From assembly GCA_907163375.1 (NCBI GenBank), contig CAJQUW010007460.1:313501-377500 (forward strand): DNA of 64,000 bases. Reading direction: 5' to 3'. The notes beneath the pieces were generated by a model, which worked only from the letters and a program-made list of their open reading frames with translations, had not been told where the DNA came from and did no database searches. This stretch comes from Prostheceraeus crozeri (lineage: Eukaryota; Platyhelminthes; Polycladida; Euryleptidae). This document shows, in pieces, positions 35,030 through 45,044 of this stretch. The translations under genes were made by a program, and so were the position numbers. Within the stretch, counting starts at the first letter, position 1; each line of letters opens with the position of its first letter.

Positions 35030-35431
35030 AGTTCTGTTATCTTGGTGACATGATTGGACAAAGCGGTGACTGTGATGATGCTATTACAACAAGAATCAAG
35101 TGTGCCTGGAAGAGTTTTCGAGAACTCCTTGGTATGGCCACGTATATTCGGGAACACATGGTATGGCCATGTGCAAAGAATGGAGGGGGAGTCATGGACA
35201 AAAAGAGTACTTGAAATGAAGATCAATGGAAGAAATTCACGTGGACGGCCGAAGAAATGGTCCAACAACGTGCGCACTGATCTCCGAGCAATGGACCTTG
35301 AACGAATCAGCACCAATGATCGGGCTGCGTGGAGGAATGCAATCCGACCGGATCGACATTTGCCGACGTCCAAACCTCGCAACACGAGGAAAAGCAGACG
35401 TAAAATCGTGGAGTGAGTGAGTGAGTGATAA
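35030..35431 (+). mobile_element. RTE-type LINE 3' fragment with GAGT tail
   Basis: The plus strand reads FCYLGDMIGQSGDCDDA..KSFRELL, jumps by a deletion to WYGHVQRMEGESWTKRVLEM, GRPKKWSNNVRTDL and AWRNAIRPDRHLPTSKPRN, and ends in a GTGAGTGAGTGAGTGA tail. The same family, less deleted, lies at 63340-64000 with the complementary tail. It is inserted in the outer CACTA-like element, upstream of its transposase. Confidence 0.82.
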
Positions 35432-37109
35432 CAAACATTTTGGCCTTTTCTCTAAATATTCATGGACTTTTTGAAATCATTTTTAACTTAAATCATATCT
35501 CCCCTAGAAAGCACATTTAAGAGCGTCACCTCAGATTCTAAATCAACGACCTCGAAAGTTACACATTCTCGAAACAATGGTAGGTGATATGTGAAAAAGG
35601 TATTCGTACACCTCGACAGAGATATTTGGGACACTTCTTCGACACTGACATTTCTTCGAAAAATCGCACCGACAGCTTGAATATATTTGCAACTAAGCCA
35701 ATCGCAACAACGCCCAAATTATCATATTTCCATTAGTCCAAGTTATATCTTACTCTATAAGGGACATAGATATAAAGAAGAGTCATCCTTCGACATCTAT
35801 GGTCTGCAGCCTAGTGAGAAAATATATAAGAATTTTTCGTCGAAAAAATGTCGGCGTCCAAGAAGTGTCTTTTGAAGAAAAGTCCGAAAACATAGATATC
35901 AACCTCTCGAAGAAATGTCCGTTTCTAAGAAGTGTACCACATCAGTGAAATAGCATGAACAAGCCCGTGATAATTGACTTTGTTTATCAGCCCTACCTAC
36001 GGAACTGCCTATGATAAATTCTTTGAAGTGCATCTAAAATGACATGAAAAATGATTTTCCCTTCAATTTCTTCTCATCCCCTTTGTGCATGGAACCTAAA
36101 TCCTGTAATAAGTACAATTCCACCAAACATTTGAACAACAACAATAACAAAAATCAACGCAACAACTTACCAGTTCAAGTATTCTGAAAGCAAATTTTGA
36201 AGTAGACAGATGTCTTCCGCTCACTCCCTGTCTGAGCTTTGATCTTCTCAAAAATTTGATATGAAAAGTATTAAACATAATATGATGAATTTATGTTTAA
36301 TACATCAAGTAACGTCCCAAAATCAAGCATTGTTCATAGAAATGATTTAACTTTTCAACATGATATTCATAGCACAGTGGTAGATGTATGAAAAATATTT
36401 CTGTCGACTTTACAGAAGCTTCATTAACAAATTAGCAGAAACAAAGTTAAACCGACATAGAATTCTATGTCGACGTAGCTTAGCAACATAACAAGAGCAT
36501 GAAAAAAATTAGACTAAATTCAAATGTTTTATTCAAAGACCAAAATTAATACACAGGTTAAGAATGAAGAAGTACAATGAAACTCCGAGCATAACAATAC
36601 GTGGCTTTCATAAAGCCCTACATTAATCCGGTGTTAGTCTACAAGTTAGACTGCTCTTCCTTCACCGTGCAGTTTCACTTTAGGATCGTCATTCAGTCAT
36701 ATATCAGTCAATCCACGAACTCATCGATAGAATGCACCAATTATCACCATGAAAGTGATGAGCTAATAATACAAGTCTGCCAGTCAAGATATCGAATTCT
36801 TAGTGGAAGTAGCGAACGGAAATATTTCGGAATCCGCACATTTTGTGTCCTCGCTTGTCCAATGCACGCCACATGAGAGTTCAAACCACGTCAGAGGAAC
36901 TAGGAAGCATCTTGACGCACCAATTCGAAGCACAAATTAGTTAACTCCGATACAAAGACAAAAACCTGACTCTACTAGCCAAGCAACGTTCCATTTATGA
37001 CGCAGTGATACACGAGATTCTTTCCTGCATTGGGAGATAGTGAATTTTAAAACAATTAATCATGATAAGGCTTAAGCATCGATTTCAATAAAGCACCTCA
37101 ACGCTCAAG
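35432..37109. other. Outer element right interior without genes
   Basis: No coding motif recognised. Between 35600 and 35940 the words GAAGAAGTGTC and ACATTTCTTCGA recur in both orientations, suggesting a decayed inverted-repeat insertion. Confidence 0.4.
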
Positions 37110-37513
37110 GGACCGGGATAATTAGGACATTCGGGTCAATTCGGCCGAGAGTTAGTGACCCGAAAATTTATTTCAAGCGAGATTCGGGTTAATTCGTAGA
37201 CAATATCGGGTCAGACTTTTCGGGTCTTTCAGCCGAATAGTAGCCCGAATTATTCGGGTTAAGGATATTCCGATTAATTCGGTCGAATTTCGAGTTAGTG
37301 ACCGGAAATTTATTTCAAGCGAGATTCGGGTTAATTCGTAGACAATATCGGGTCAGACTTTTCGGGTCTTTCAGCCGAATAGTAGCTCGAATTATTCGGG
37401 TTAAGGATATTCGAATCAATTCGGGTGAAATTTCGAGTGAATGACTCGAATTTATCAATTTTACCCGAATTCATTAACATTTCGGGCGAAATTCGGGTGA
37501 ATTTTTCAGCGGG
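37110..37513. repeat. Outer element right subterminal array and terminus
   Basis: TTCGGGTTAATTCG, GTGACCCGAA and related words repeat, with a duplicated unit of about 125-170 bp (37150-37260 and 37290-37400: TTTATTTCAAGCGAGATTCG). The last 33 bp match the left terminus as an inverted repeat. Confidence 0.85.
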
Positions 37514-38004
37514 TATGCAATTCAAACCTCATTGCTGCCTCAACGAACAGATTTCTATTCGATTTAAAATCAATATGTTTACATTTGACAGTGGCAACTT
37601 CTCTTATGCTCAATTCTTCAAATAGCATTTTGCAGTCATTGTTGAATGACATCATCTATTGAATGAGAGATTTATATATATATATATACATACATACATG
37701 ATCATAAGTAATCGCCATGAGACTTAATAATAAAGATAAATTTAAAAAATCAACGTAGTCTCAAGATAGAATTGTTTATTCTATCTTGTTTATTGACTTT
37801 TTCTGGTCATTTGCGGGTACCAATACTGAAGTCTAAACGGAGAGCCTGTTCATTTATTCCATATTGCACTGTATTGTATAACAAACTCTATGCCAAAAAA
37901 TGCTTTCAAATGCATGTCCAAATGTAAATTTTCTACTTTTACTTGATTCACTTGTGCTATGTTTGATTTTCAATCTTTCTGAATAAAGACGCTTTATTAT
38001 TATT
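37514..38004. other. Spacer with a small hairpin
   Basis: Between the outer CACTA-like element and PLE-2. The only structure seen is a perfect 11-bp-arm hairpin, CAAGATAGAAT / ATTCTATCTTG (37762-37788, 5-nt loop). No gene was recognised. Confidence 0.5.
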
Positions 38005-38020
38005 ATTATTATTATTCACG

Positions 38021-38046
38021 AATTTTCGTCTAAGACTTCATCAGGT
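38021..38046 (-). other. Hammerhead-like motif 3' of PLE-2
   Basis: The minus strand reads CCTGATGA-A-GTC-TTA-GAC-GAAAA: a perfect CTGATGA box, a 3-bp stem II and a GAAA box. One extra A separates the first box from the stem, as in PLE-1 and PLE-3. TTCAC and GTGAA on either side can pair as an outer stem. Hammerhead motifs are known in PLEs; activity of this one is unproven. Confidence 0.5.
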
Positions 38047-38149
38047 GAACGAAGTAAATGTACATGAAGTGAAATGACATTGCATTATAAAGAAAAGTAA
38101 CAAGAGTTCAACACGTGTATGCCCAGGCGGCATCATTATCTTCTCACAT

Positions 38150-39829
38150 TTATCTGAGGCTTAAAACGGCTTCAATTGTTGACATTTCCACACGGCGGCG
38201 ATGATAAGAATCAAAGAGCCCGCGGGAGATAATTGAAGGAGAAATATGGCGTAACAGAGGGGAGCAATTGTGTTTAATTTTAAAATGATGGAAAACTTGG
38301 CTGCTGGTTGTATGTAGGTGTTCATCAATTCTTTTTCTGAAAGTGCGATGCGTTTCGCCTACATAACTTTCCGAACAGATATTGCAGACAATTTTGTAGA
38401 CAATATTTTTAGAATTGCATAAATTCTGGCCTTTACAAACACAACGACTTTTGCAACTGATGGGTGGTTGTTGATAAAATTGTTGGGAAAGAGGGGCTTT
38501 AGTTCTAAAGATCGGAATGATGGGAATCAGCAGATTAGATTTCCTTATACAGTTATACACTTTATTAACCCAACGATCATTAACATACGGAACGTTAATC
38601 CGAATAGCGTCTTGTTTCGTATTTCTGTTTTTAGGCACAGTTTCACTATAAAGATACTTATCTAGGACTGACAAAGGATAACCATTAGCTCTAAACCTCT
38701 GCGAAAGAAGATTAAGAGACTGCTTGACAAGCGTCTGGGACGATGAGTTGCGTAAAGCTCGTAAGCGTTCAGTCTTAATAATATTAATTTTCCTCATCCG
38801 CGGGACGGCACTATCCCAAGGAAGAATGTGACCACTATGAACACTTTTGATAAAAAGGCAGGTTTGAAAAAGGCAGACATTGTTGACACCGGTATGAGGG
38901 ATACTTCCATATAAATTGGAAACATCCAGAGAACCAAAAGAGAATGAATTTTGATTCATCTTACTAATCCTAATCTTTGTAATGGATTGAACGAAGGCGC
39001 TGGTGTCTTGAAGATGAGCATCAATCTTATCAAGAATGGGTTTGAAGACCATCGCAAGTAATTTACACAATGGGGTAGCCGGAGTATCTGTAGCACTAAC
39101 AACTGGTCTGCCTCTAATAGGATCTTTGTGATCTTTGATGAGAAGATTCATATTACTCGGAATAGGCTCACTACACATCACATTCTGAAGACAAATCTTT
39201 ATCTCACTGTCCGTTTGCCTATTAGCAACCGCTTTCAATTTGCGGTTAAAGGATAATTTTCTCGATAAAGGGAGGGTGGGGTTTGTCTCAACATAATTAT
39301 CCATGTGTTCCTCAAAGAGTTGGTCATAATGAGACGTATCAATGGCTATTAAGCGATTAGACTTATCAGAGGGTACAACCCTAATATCAGGAGATTTACG
39401 GATATCACTGACGACCTTAAACATAGAGTTACTACTGTGAACAGATTTAATTTTGTCAAACTCAGTCACAAGCTGATACTGCAAGTCATCGATCTTACTA
39501 TTAATCTTGTCAGGAATGGTAGTACACAACTCACGAGACAAAGTCTTCGATTTGGGATCCTTGCATTTCCATGAAGAGGATCTCACTTCACTCTGTTCGC
39601 TGGGTGTCTCCGAAGATTTGTCATCTTGAAGATGGTAGGACATAACACGACGGATCTTGTCTATTGAAGCGTTGATGATGTTTGAACCGCTGTTGAAGTT
39701 CTTCCCGCTTGCACTAGGGACAAATGAAGGTCCTTTATCCAACACCGATGACTGTTCATCTGAGAATACGTGAGAAGATTCATTGGTGAAACAGTCCACC
39801 GGCGGAGGCTCAAACACGGTCTCAATCAT
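38150..39829 (-). CDS. PLE-2 ORF: RT N-terminus fused in frame to GIY-YIG, palm deleted
   Basis: From ATG 39829 the frame stays open for 559 codons. It contains PLE landmarks: DIRVVPSDKSNRLIAID, NLLIKDHKDP..RPVVSATDTPATP and RT motif A as FGSLDVSNLYGSIPHTGV. The text then jumps to CLFQTCLFIKSVHSGH, so motif B and the YVDD box are absent. The C-terminal part is complete: SLNLLSQRFRANGYPL, Cys-rich CKSRCVCKGQNLC, and GIY-YIG as IVYKIVCNICSESYVGETHR with downstream His/Glu. Full-length relatives run some 150-250 codons longer. The deletion keeps the frame. It may be an ordinary internal deletion or a non-autonomous form that keeps the nuclease. Confidence 0.82.
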   Translation of the reverse strand: MIETVFEPPPVDCFTNESSHVFSDEQSSVLDKGPSFVPSASGKNFNSGSNIINASIDKIRRVMSYHLQDDKSSETPSEQSEVRSSSWKCKDPKSKTLSRELCTTIPDKINSKIDDLQYQLVTEFDKIKSVHSSNSMFKVVSDIRKSPDIRVVPSDKSNRLIAIDTSHYDQLFEEHMDNYVETNPTLPLSRKLSFNRKLKAVANRQTDSEIKICLQNVMCSEPIPSNMNLLIKDHKDPIRGRPVVSATDTPATPLCKLLAMVFKPILDKIDAHLQDTSAFVQSITKIRISKMNQNSFSFGSLDVSNLYGSIPHTGVNNVCLFQTCLFIKSVHSGHILPWDSAVPRMRKINIIKTERLRALRNSSSQTLVKQSLNLLSQRFRANGYPLSVLDKYLYSETVPKNRNTKQDAIRINVPYVNDRWVNKVYNCIRKSNLLIPIIPIFRTKAPLSQQFYQQPPISCKSRCVCKGQNLCNSKNIVYKIVCNICSESYVGETHRTFRKRIDEHLHTTSSQVFHHFKIKHNCSPLLRHISPSIISRGLFDSYHRRRVEMSTIEAVLSLR

Positions 39830-39925
39830 CGTGAAACAGCTACAGCAACGAAAGGACAACAAACTGCATAAATTGCTAACTTATTCTACTGACAGGATGG
39901 AAGAAGACAAGCCTCCGCCGGTGGA
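39793..39925. repeat. 18-bp inverted repeat at the PLE-2 5' end
   Basis: AGTCCACCGGCGGAGGCT (39793-39810) and its exact complement (39908-39925) flank 97 bp that include the PLE-2 start codon. It may be a short inverted duplication formed during insertion, or a stem in the 5' leader. Confidence 0.8.
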
Positions 39926-39949
39926 CTGCCCCACTGACTCTCCTGCCCC

Positions 39950-40455
39950 ACGTATGAGCTTTTGCGGAATATGATTGTGCATTGATATGTACTGTTGTGA
40001 AAGAAGTTCTATGGCTGTCACAGCACCTATGCCTGGTCCGACGATTGCTGTAGGCCCTGGTCCCTTCAATTTTCGTATTTAGAGTTAGCTTTTGCGGAAT
40101 ATGATCGTGCTGTGATATGTACTGATATGAATGAAGATATATGACAGTCAGAGAACCTCCAATGCCTGATCCGTTGATTGCTGTAGGCCCTCAATTTTCG
40201 TATTTAGAGTTAGCTTTTGCGGAATATGATTGTGCATTGATATGTACTGATGTGAAAGAAGTGCTATGGCTGTCACAGCACCTCCAAATGCCTGGTCCGA
40301 CTATCGATTGCTGTAGGCCCTCAATTTTCGTATTTAGAGTTAGCTTTTGCGGAATATGATTGTGCATTGATATGAACTGATGTGAATGAAGATATATGAC
40401 AGTCAGAGCACCTCCAAATGCCTGATCCGACGATTGCTGTATGCCCTGGTCCCTT
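39950..40455. repeat. ~127-bp tandem array, 4 copies
   Basis: The marker TTTGCGGAATATGAT recurs at 39961, 40091, 40216 and 40346, giving units of 125-130 bp. Each unit also carries ATGTACTGATGTGAA, GGCTGTCACAGCACCTCC and GATTGCTGTAGGCCCT. The array lies immediately 5' of PLE-2 on its sense strand and may be a promoter-like repeat of that element. Confidence 0.88.
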
Positions 40456-40468
40456 CATGTACAAGTGG

Positions 40469-40514
40469 GGCAGGAGAGTACAATTCTCGGTGGGGCAGGA
40501 GCGCACATTTCTTA

Positions 40515-40569
<55 letters not shown>

Positions 40570-41201
40570 CATGTTCACATAAACAATCACAAAACTGAAC
40601 ATATCGAACATATCAGTAATAGGAAAATCCACATACACTTTAAAAAGAAAGTACGGTAGAAGAGAATGCACATGAAAGTCATTACAGAGTCAATGCGGTT
40701 TCATCCATCCACGAACGAAGGTTTTGGTTCACATTCACGATGTCACCTCGAATGTTCACACTTCCACAAGTCAGGACGAATTCAACCGTCTGGGCTTCTC
40801 CGCAGAAGCAGCGGTCACTTGGAGATAGTCTGATCTTAAACAGAAATGCTTTTTACCGACCAAAGCCTGTTCGTAACCTGCTAAGAAAAACCCAATTTTT
40901 CCTAGCCAGATCAAAATCTGGGGTTGCAACGTCGGACTGGAAATAAAACGCCAGAGTTGGCAGTTTGAGTGTTCCCAATCTTCTTTCCATTTCTGCATAT
41001 CGAGGCCATATCGTGCATGTCTGTTAATCTCAGTAGTTCGTTCATCTGGTCCATCAAAGTGTGTCGGGATTTAAGCCGTCTCATTGGATTGTCGTGATTG
41101 TGCTGTCGAATCATAGTGTGGAGAAGATACAATGGGTGCAAGCTGGCTTTGTGAGGCAGGAGAGTACAATTCTCGGTGGGGCAGGAGCGCACATTTCTTA
41201 T
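40469..41201. repeat. 47-bp direct repeats enclosing ~640 bp
   Basis: The same 47-bp text, beginning GGCAGGAGAGTACAATTCTC and ending CGCACATTTCTTA, occurs at 40469-40515 and 41155-41201. Each copy is followed by an AT run (40520-40566; 41199-41213). The enclosed segment has no recognisable gene. It could be a tandem duplication or an element with direct terminal repeats. Confidence 0.8.
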
Positions 41202-41261
41202 ATATATATATATTTGTGAATATGGGCAGCAAATCATTATTCTTGCATGTTTCATTAAATA

Positions 41262-42827
41262 CAGGGTGTCCGTAAATTCGCTTGACTTTTAAATTGAATA
41301 TCTACATGAGGAAACAATAAACTTTTGTGTCACAAACCATGATATATTACGCAAAATTAAGGGGAATTTACGAATCTAACCATAAGAAATGAATATTCGA
41401 TTATTTAGCTGTTTAAATTTTACATTCTGCATGCAGTCAATTTTGTAATGAATATTACATGCACAATTATAGTTTTGGTGAATTCATTTCAGTTTCAGTA
41501 AATGTTTAAGTCAATTCGCCTTATTGTCAATTATTTCAATTAACCTTACCCAGGAGACATAGCTCAAAATTTTCCCTTAATCAATTCTATGAAACTTTCA
41601 TCACCAGCCATGACGACATGCCTAGTCATTGATTGATTCATATCGTATCATCTTCAATTGAGAACGTCAAATTAATCAGCCTTCATGGCATAGAATTGAA
41701 ATATCCCATATCCATGACGTGATGGTTTTCGCTAACCAATGACAAAGACGTGTGTGTCAACCAATAGGTTTAGTCTGCATCATAGAGTTTCCTCATGCTA
41801 TGTTCGAAATCCCTCTGTGAAGTGGTACAATCGCTGCCTATCGCATTCACAATGGATCCTCAGACTCGGATAGAGATAGTTCAGTGCCTCTATGCATGCA
41901 ATAGAAGTGATACAGCTGCTCTTCGAAAGTTTAAGATTCAAAGGCGCATTCAAAAAGATCATTTTACAACAGCATCGATTAAAAATATCATCAAAAAGTT
42001 TGAAGAAACTGGCAGTGTTCATGATAAACCTCGCAGTGGTTGTCCTACAGTGGATGACTTGACAATTGCAACTGTGAATTGCGTCGTCGAGGAGACTAGT
42101 TCAAAATCAATGCTAGGAGTCACGTCAGTTCGCAAAGTGGCTGAAGAGGTTGGTACCATTTCAAAGACTAGTGTCCATAAAATCCTTCGGCATGAACTAG
42201 GACTCTACCCGTACAAATTACAAGTCATGCAAGCACTTGAGTCGGCCGACAAGACAAAGCGCTGTGAGTTTGCGAGATGACATCTCGACAATCAGAATGT
42301 AATCGATGATATCGTCTAGTCTGTCGAGGCGTATTTTTCACTCGATGGAATCGTTAATGCGCACAATTGCCACATCTAGTCAGATGTCAAGCAATCAACA
42401 TGCATCTCAAATCGCGTGATAAGTCGAGGATTTGACCGAGAGTGTCGTCTACGTTCACCTGATCTGAATCCTCTCGACTTTCGGTTCTGGAGATGGATGA
42501 AAGCGAAGATATACGATCATGGTAAGCCACAAAACCTGGACCAGTCGAGTGAGAAGATCACTGACATCTGCAATGAAGTCACACGTGAAGAACTTGCCGC
42601 TGGTGTTTTCGATATTATTCGGCGATTGACTGCACTGATTGATTGCGACGGCCATCATTTCGAACATTTGATTTGAACATTTTAATCATCAAATATTGGC
42701 TTCTTATTGTTAGATTCATAAATTCCCCTTTATGTTGCATAACATAACATGGTTTCTGATGAAAAAGTTTATTGCTTTCTCATGTAGATATTCAATTTAA
42801 AAGTCAAGCGAATTTACGGACACCCTG
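41262..42827 (+). mobile_element. DD41D mariner, internally deleted (1,566 bp)
   Basis: Both ends read CAGGGTGTCCGTAAATTCGC inward and are flanked by TA (41260-41261 and 42828-42829). Terminal repeats run about 130 bp with roughly 15% mismatches, so it is older than the mariner at 15 kb. It is inserted in the 3' repeat of PLE-3; the inverted copy of that repeat (44745-44812) shows an unoccupied site. Confidence 0.9.
41852..42676 (+). pseudogene. Mariner transposase lacking the catalytic centre
   Basis: ATG at 41852. The N-terminal domain is readable to 42280 (MDPQTRIEIVQCLYACNRSD, FEETGSVHDKPRSGCPTV, SVRKVAEEVGTISKTSVHK). Between 42281 and 42416 only scraps remain (VEAYFSLDGIVNAHNCHI), then ISRGFDRECRLRSPDLNPLDF resumes. 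The segment with the second catalytic Asp (QDGAPPH) is deleted and stops are present, so it is dead. The third-Asp motif SPDLNPLDF matches the other mariner here. Confidence 0.85.
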
Positions 42828-42950
42828 TATAATATCGCAATCAGTCTTGTTAATTTTCAAATAATGATTTTCCATAGTTCTAAAAAGTTTCTTTTCTTCA
42901 TTTGTTAAAAACTTCAAAATACATTTTGAAAGCCATCTAATTGGAATCAT

Positions 42951-42988
42951 ACCGGTACTTCGGACTGTCACAGAGTCCATCTTCAGGG
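42951..42988 (-). other. Hammerhead-like motif 3' of PLE-3
   Basis: The minus strand reads CCTGAAGA-T-GGACT..AGTCC-GAAG, with a 5-bp stem around CTGTGAC. The layout matches the PLE-1 and PLE-2 motifs: first box, one extra base, stem, GAA box. Boxes are slightly off consensus (CTGAAGA, GAAG). Confidence 0.45.
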
Positions 42989-43159
42989 TAATTGAATTTG
43001 CTGAATGTACATTGATCATATTAAGGAAAAAGCTAGGAAATATAAACCATGCATGTACAAAATTGTGAGAAGGATATCGAAAATGGAATAGAAATGGTCA
43101 ACATTGGAAGAACATAGAAATGATTAGTCTAATTCATGCATAAAAATGGAAATATTTTG

Positions 43160-44768
43160 CTACATTACTAATAAGCGATGGGTCAAACGCTGGTCTTGTT
43201 TATTGAGAAGAGGTTGGTTCTCTTTAATGAGCAGAGCCTCGGCGATTTCCAGATCTTTCTGCACTGGGTAATTTGCGATCACTTTTGAGTTGTATTCTAT
43301 TAGTTTGTAACCCGGTTTTATATTTTGGTGTGTTGTTAGGTGTGTTTTTATTGAACCGTTTGACATATGTTGCTGGCATCTATGTGTGAGTGTGTTTGTC
43401 GTATAACCAATGTAGCTGACGTCATTACATTCGTCAGAAGGGCAATGACATTGGTACACAACATGGTGCACAGTTGATTTGAAAGGATTGATGTTTTGGA
43501 GTACGTGTTGTAGGCGCGTCATTTTATAATACACTCGCAATTTGATTCTATTTGATTCGCGAGTAGGGGCAACATTTGTTACTATGATTTTTTGTAGGCG
43601 CTTTTCTTCAACAACTGAGCTTGATGTCCATTGGCTTTTATAATAAAATATGATCTCACTCTCATCAATGGGTGCATTGACATTCTGCTTTCGTTTGAGG
43701 AAAGCTTTGATCATTTCTTCTTTCAAACGCTGTGGGTATCCGTTGTTCACAAGTATTTGAGTAATTCTCAATATTTCTTGATGAAATAAAGCCCAACTCG
43801 AGCAGTGGCTGTAAGTTCTATGTAAATAAGATGAAACTACAGACCGCTTGTATGTCTCTGGACCGAAACTATCGTAATTCAGACATTCGCCAGAATTTGT
43901 GGCTTTTCGAAAAACCGATGTTGTCAATCTAGATCCATCTTTACAGACAAATACGTCCAAGAAATTCAATCCATTTTCAGATTCGTTCTCGTGTGTGAAT
44001 TTCAAACAACAATTTCTTTCCAATTCTTGTTTAATGCGTATGATGTCTCCATTTCTATTCAAAATCAAGAAGGAATCATCGACATACCTTCGATAGAGAG
44101 CTATATTGTTAGAAAATTTGGGATACTTTATTTTCCAGTGCACTCATATAAAAATCTGCATAAAGAGGTCCCAAAGGACTTCCCATCGAAACACCATTAA
44201 TTTGTTGGTATAAATCATTTTTTCAAATGAATGGAGACGAAGTTGTACAGAGAAGAAGAGGATGTCGTAAAATGTTCCGTGGTACCATTGGCGAATTGTC
44301 AGGATTGCTGTATGCACAATCAAGGATGAGTTCGGTTGTCTCTTCCACAGGAACATTAGTAAAGAGACTTTCAACGTCTATCGATACAAGGCAAGAATCT
44401 TCAGGGATTTCCAAATCTTTACAAGAAGCAATGAATTCATAAGATGACTTGCAAATGTATTGGGAAGGAAGATATATTTGGAGCATTTTAACCAGAGATT
44501 GAGCAATTTTATGGGTTGCCGTACCACAAAGTGAGATGATTGGACGAAGTGGTGGGTTAACTGCATCTTTGTGTATTTTTGGAAGACCATACACATATCC
44601 TGGTCTGAAATATCCAACTAAATTTTCAAATCCATATCGCGTCATTACGATTCGATGTTTCTTCAATGTCGAATTGAATTCCTTTTTCAAATGTGGAGTA
44701 GTATCCTTGTTGATTCTTTGGAGTTTGGTTGTATCACACCAAATTGGAAAATCATTATTTGAAAATTA
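43160..44768 (-). pseudogene. PLE-3 RT / GIY-YIG pseudogene
   Basis: The pieces lie in several frames. 44768-44480: FPIWCDTTKLQRINKDTTPH, YVYGLPKIHKDAVNPPLRPI. 44400-44200: VSIDVESLFTNVPVEETTEL (motif A) and NDLYQQINGVSMGSPLGPLY (motif B). 44143-43160: YRRYVDDSFLILNRNG (catalytic YVDD), FLDVFVCKDGSRL, then GIY-YIG as HHVVYQCHCPSDECNDVSYIGYTTNTL. At least two frameshifts separate them. The N-terminal third of a typical PLE protein is missing, so the copy is 5' truncated. Despite this the YVDD box and nuclease motif are intact, which suggests moderate age. Confidence 0.85.
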
Positions 44769-44808
44769 ACAAGACTGATTGCGATATTATATTTAATGAA
44801 ACATGCAA

Positions 44809-44882
<74 letters not shown>

Positions 44883-44994
44883 GTATATAAGGAAAAATAT
44901 AAAAGCAAAAATGGCAAGTAATATAAATGAAATCAGACACGCGAAATGGGCGATAAATTTGCAAGTTTTTTCTGATATTCGCGTGTCTGATTTC

Positions 44995-45041
<47 letters not shown>
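44809..45041. repeat. AT microsatellites around a 25-bp-arm hairpin
   Basis: (AT)n runs lie at 44812-44881 and 44999-45041. Between them, 44921-44945 and 44978-45002 are exact reverse complements (core AAATCAGACACGCGAA) with a 32-nt loop. Together with the AT runs the whole block could extrude as a large cruciform. Confidence 0.9.

Positions 45042-45044
<3 letters not shown>

Larger units (their letters stand above)
21960..37513 (-). mobile_element. Outer CACTA/EnSpm-like transposon (split by an inner copy)
   Basis: A perfect 33-bp terminal inverted repeat starts CCCGCTGAAAAATTCACCCG at 21960 and ends as its complement at 37513. TA (21958-21959 and 37514-37515) is the likely 2-bp target duplication. 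Both ends carry arrays of ACCCGAATTT/TTCGGG motifs. Genes run on the minus strand: a transposase start (34749-34207, resuming at 24097) and a BEN-type exon (23338-22500). The element measures 15.6 kb, but 10.1 kb of this is an inserted relative and about 0.4 kb a LINE fragment. That leaves roughly 5 kb of its own, too little for a full transposase, so it is also internally deleted. Confidence 0.85.
38005..39829 (-). mobile_element. Penelope-like retroelement PLE-2
   Basis: A minus-strand PLE whose 3' UTR carries a hammerhead-like motif (38021-38046) and ends in an ATT/AAT trinucleotide run (38000-38017). Upstream (39950-40455) lies a 127-bp tandem array that may be its 5' region. It has an open reading frame but lacks the RT core, so it cannot move on its own. 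Confidence 0.8.
41204..44812 (-). mobile_element. Penelope-like retroelement PLE-3 with inverted terminal copy
   Basis: A minus-strand PLE (coding 44768-43160). A 68-bp segment at its 5' edge (44745-44812) recurs as the reverse complement at the far 3' side, there split by a mariner (42828-42874 plus 41239-41261). PLEs are known for complex, partly inverted terminal repeats. A hammerhead-like motif lies at 42951-42988. AT microsatellites adjoin both outer edges. Confidence 0.75.

Noticed and set aside
35600-35950. Inverted GAAGAAGTGTC words as a separate transposon
   Set aside because: Arms are too diverged to set ends and no duplication is visible.
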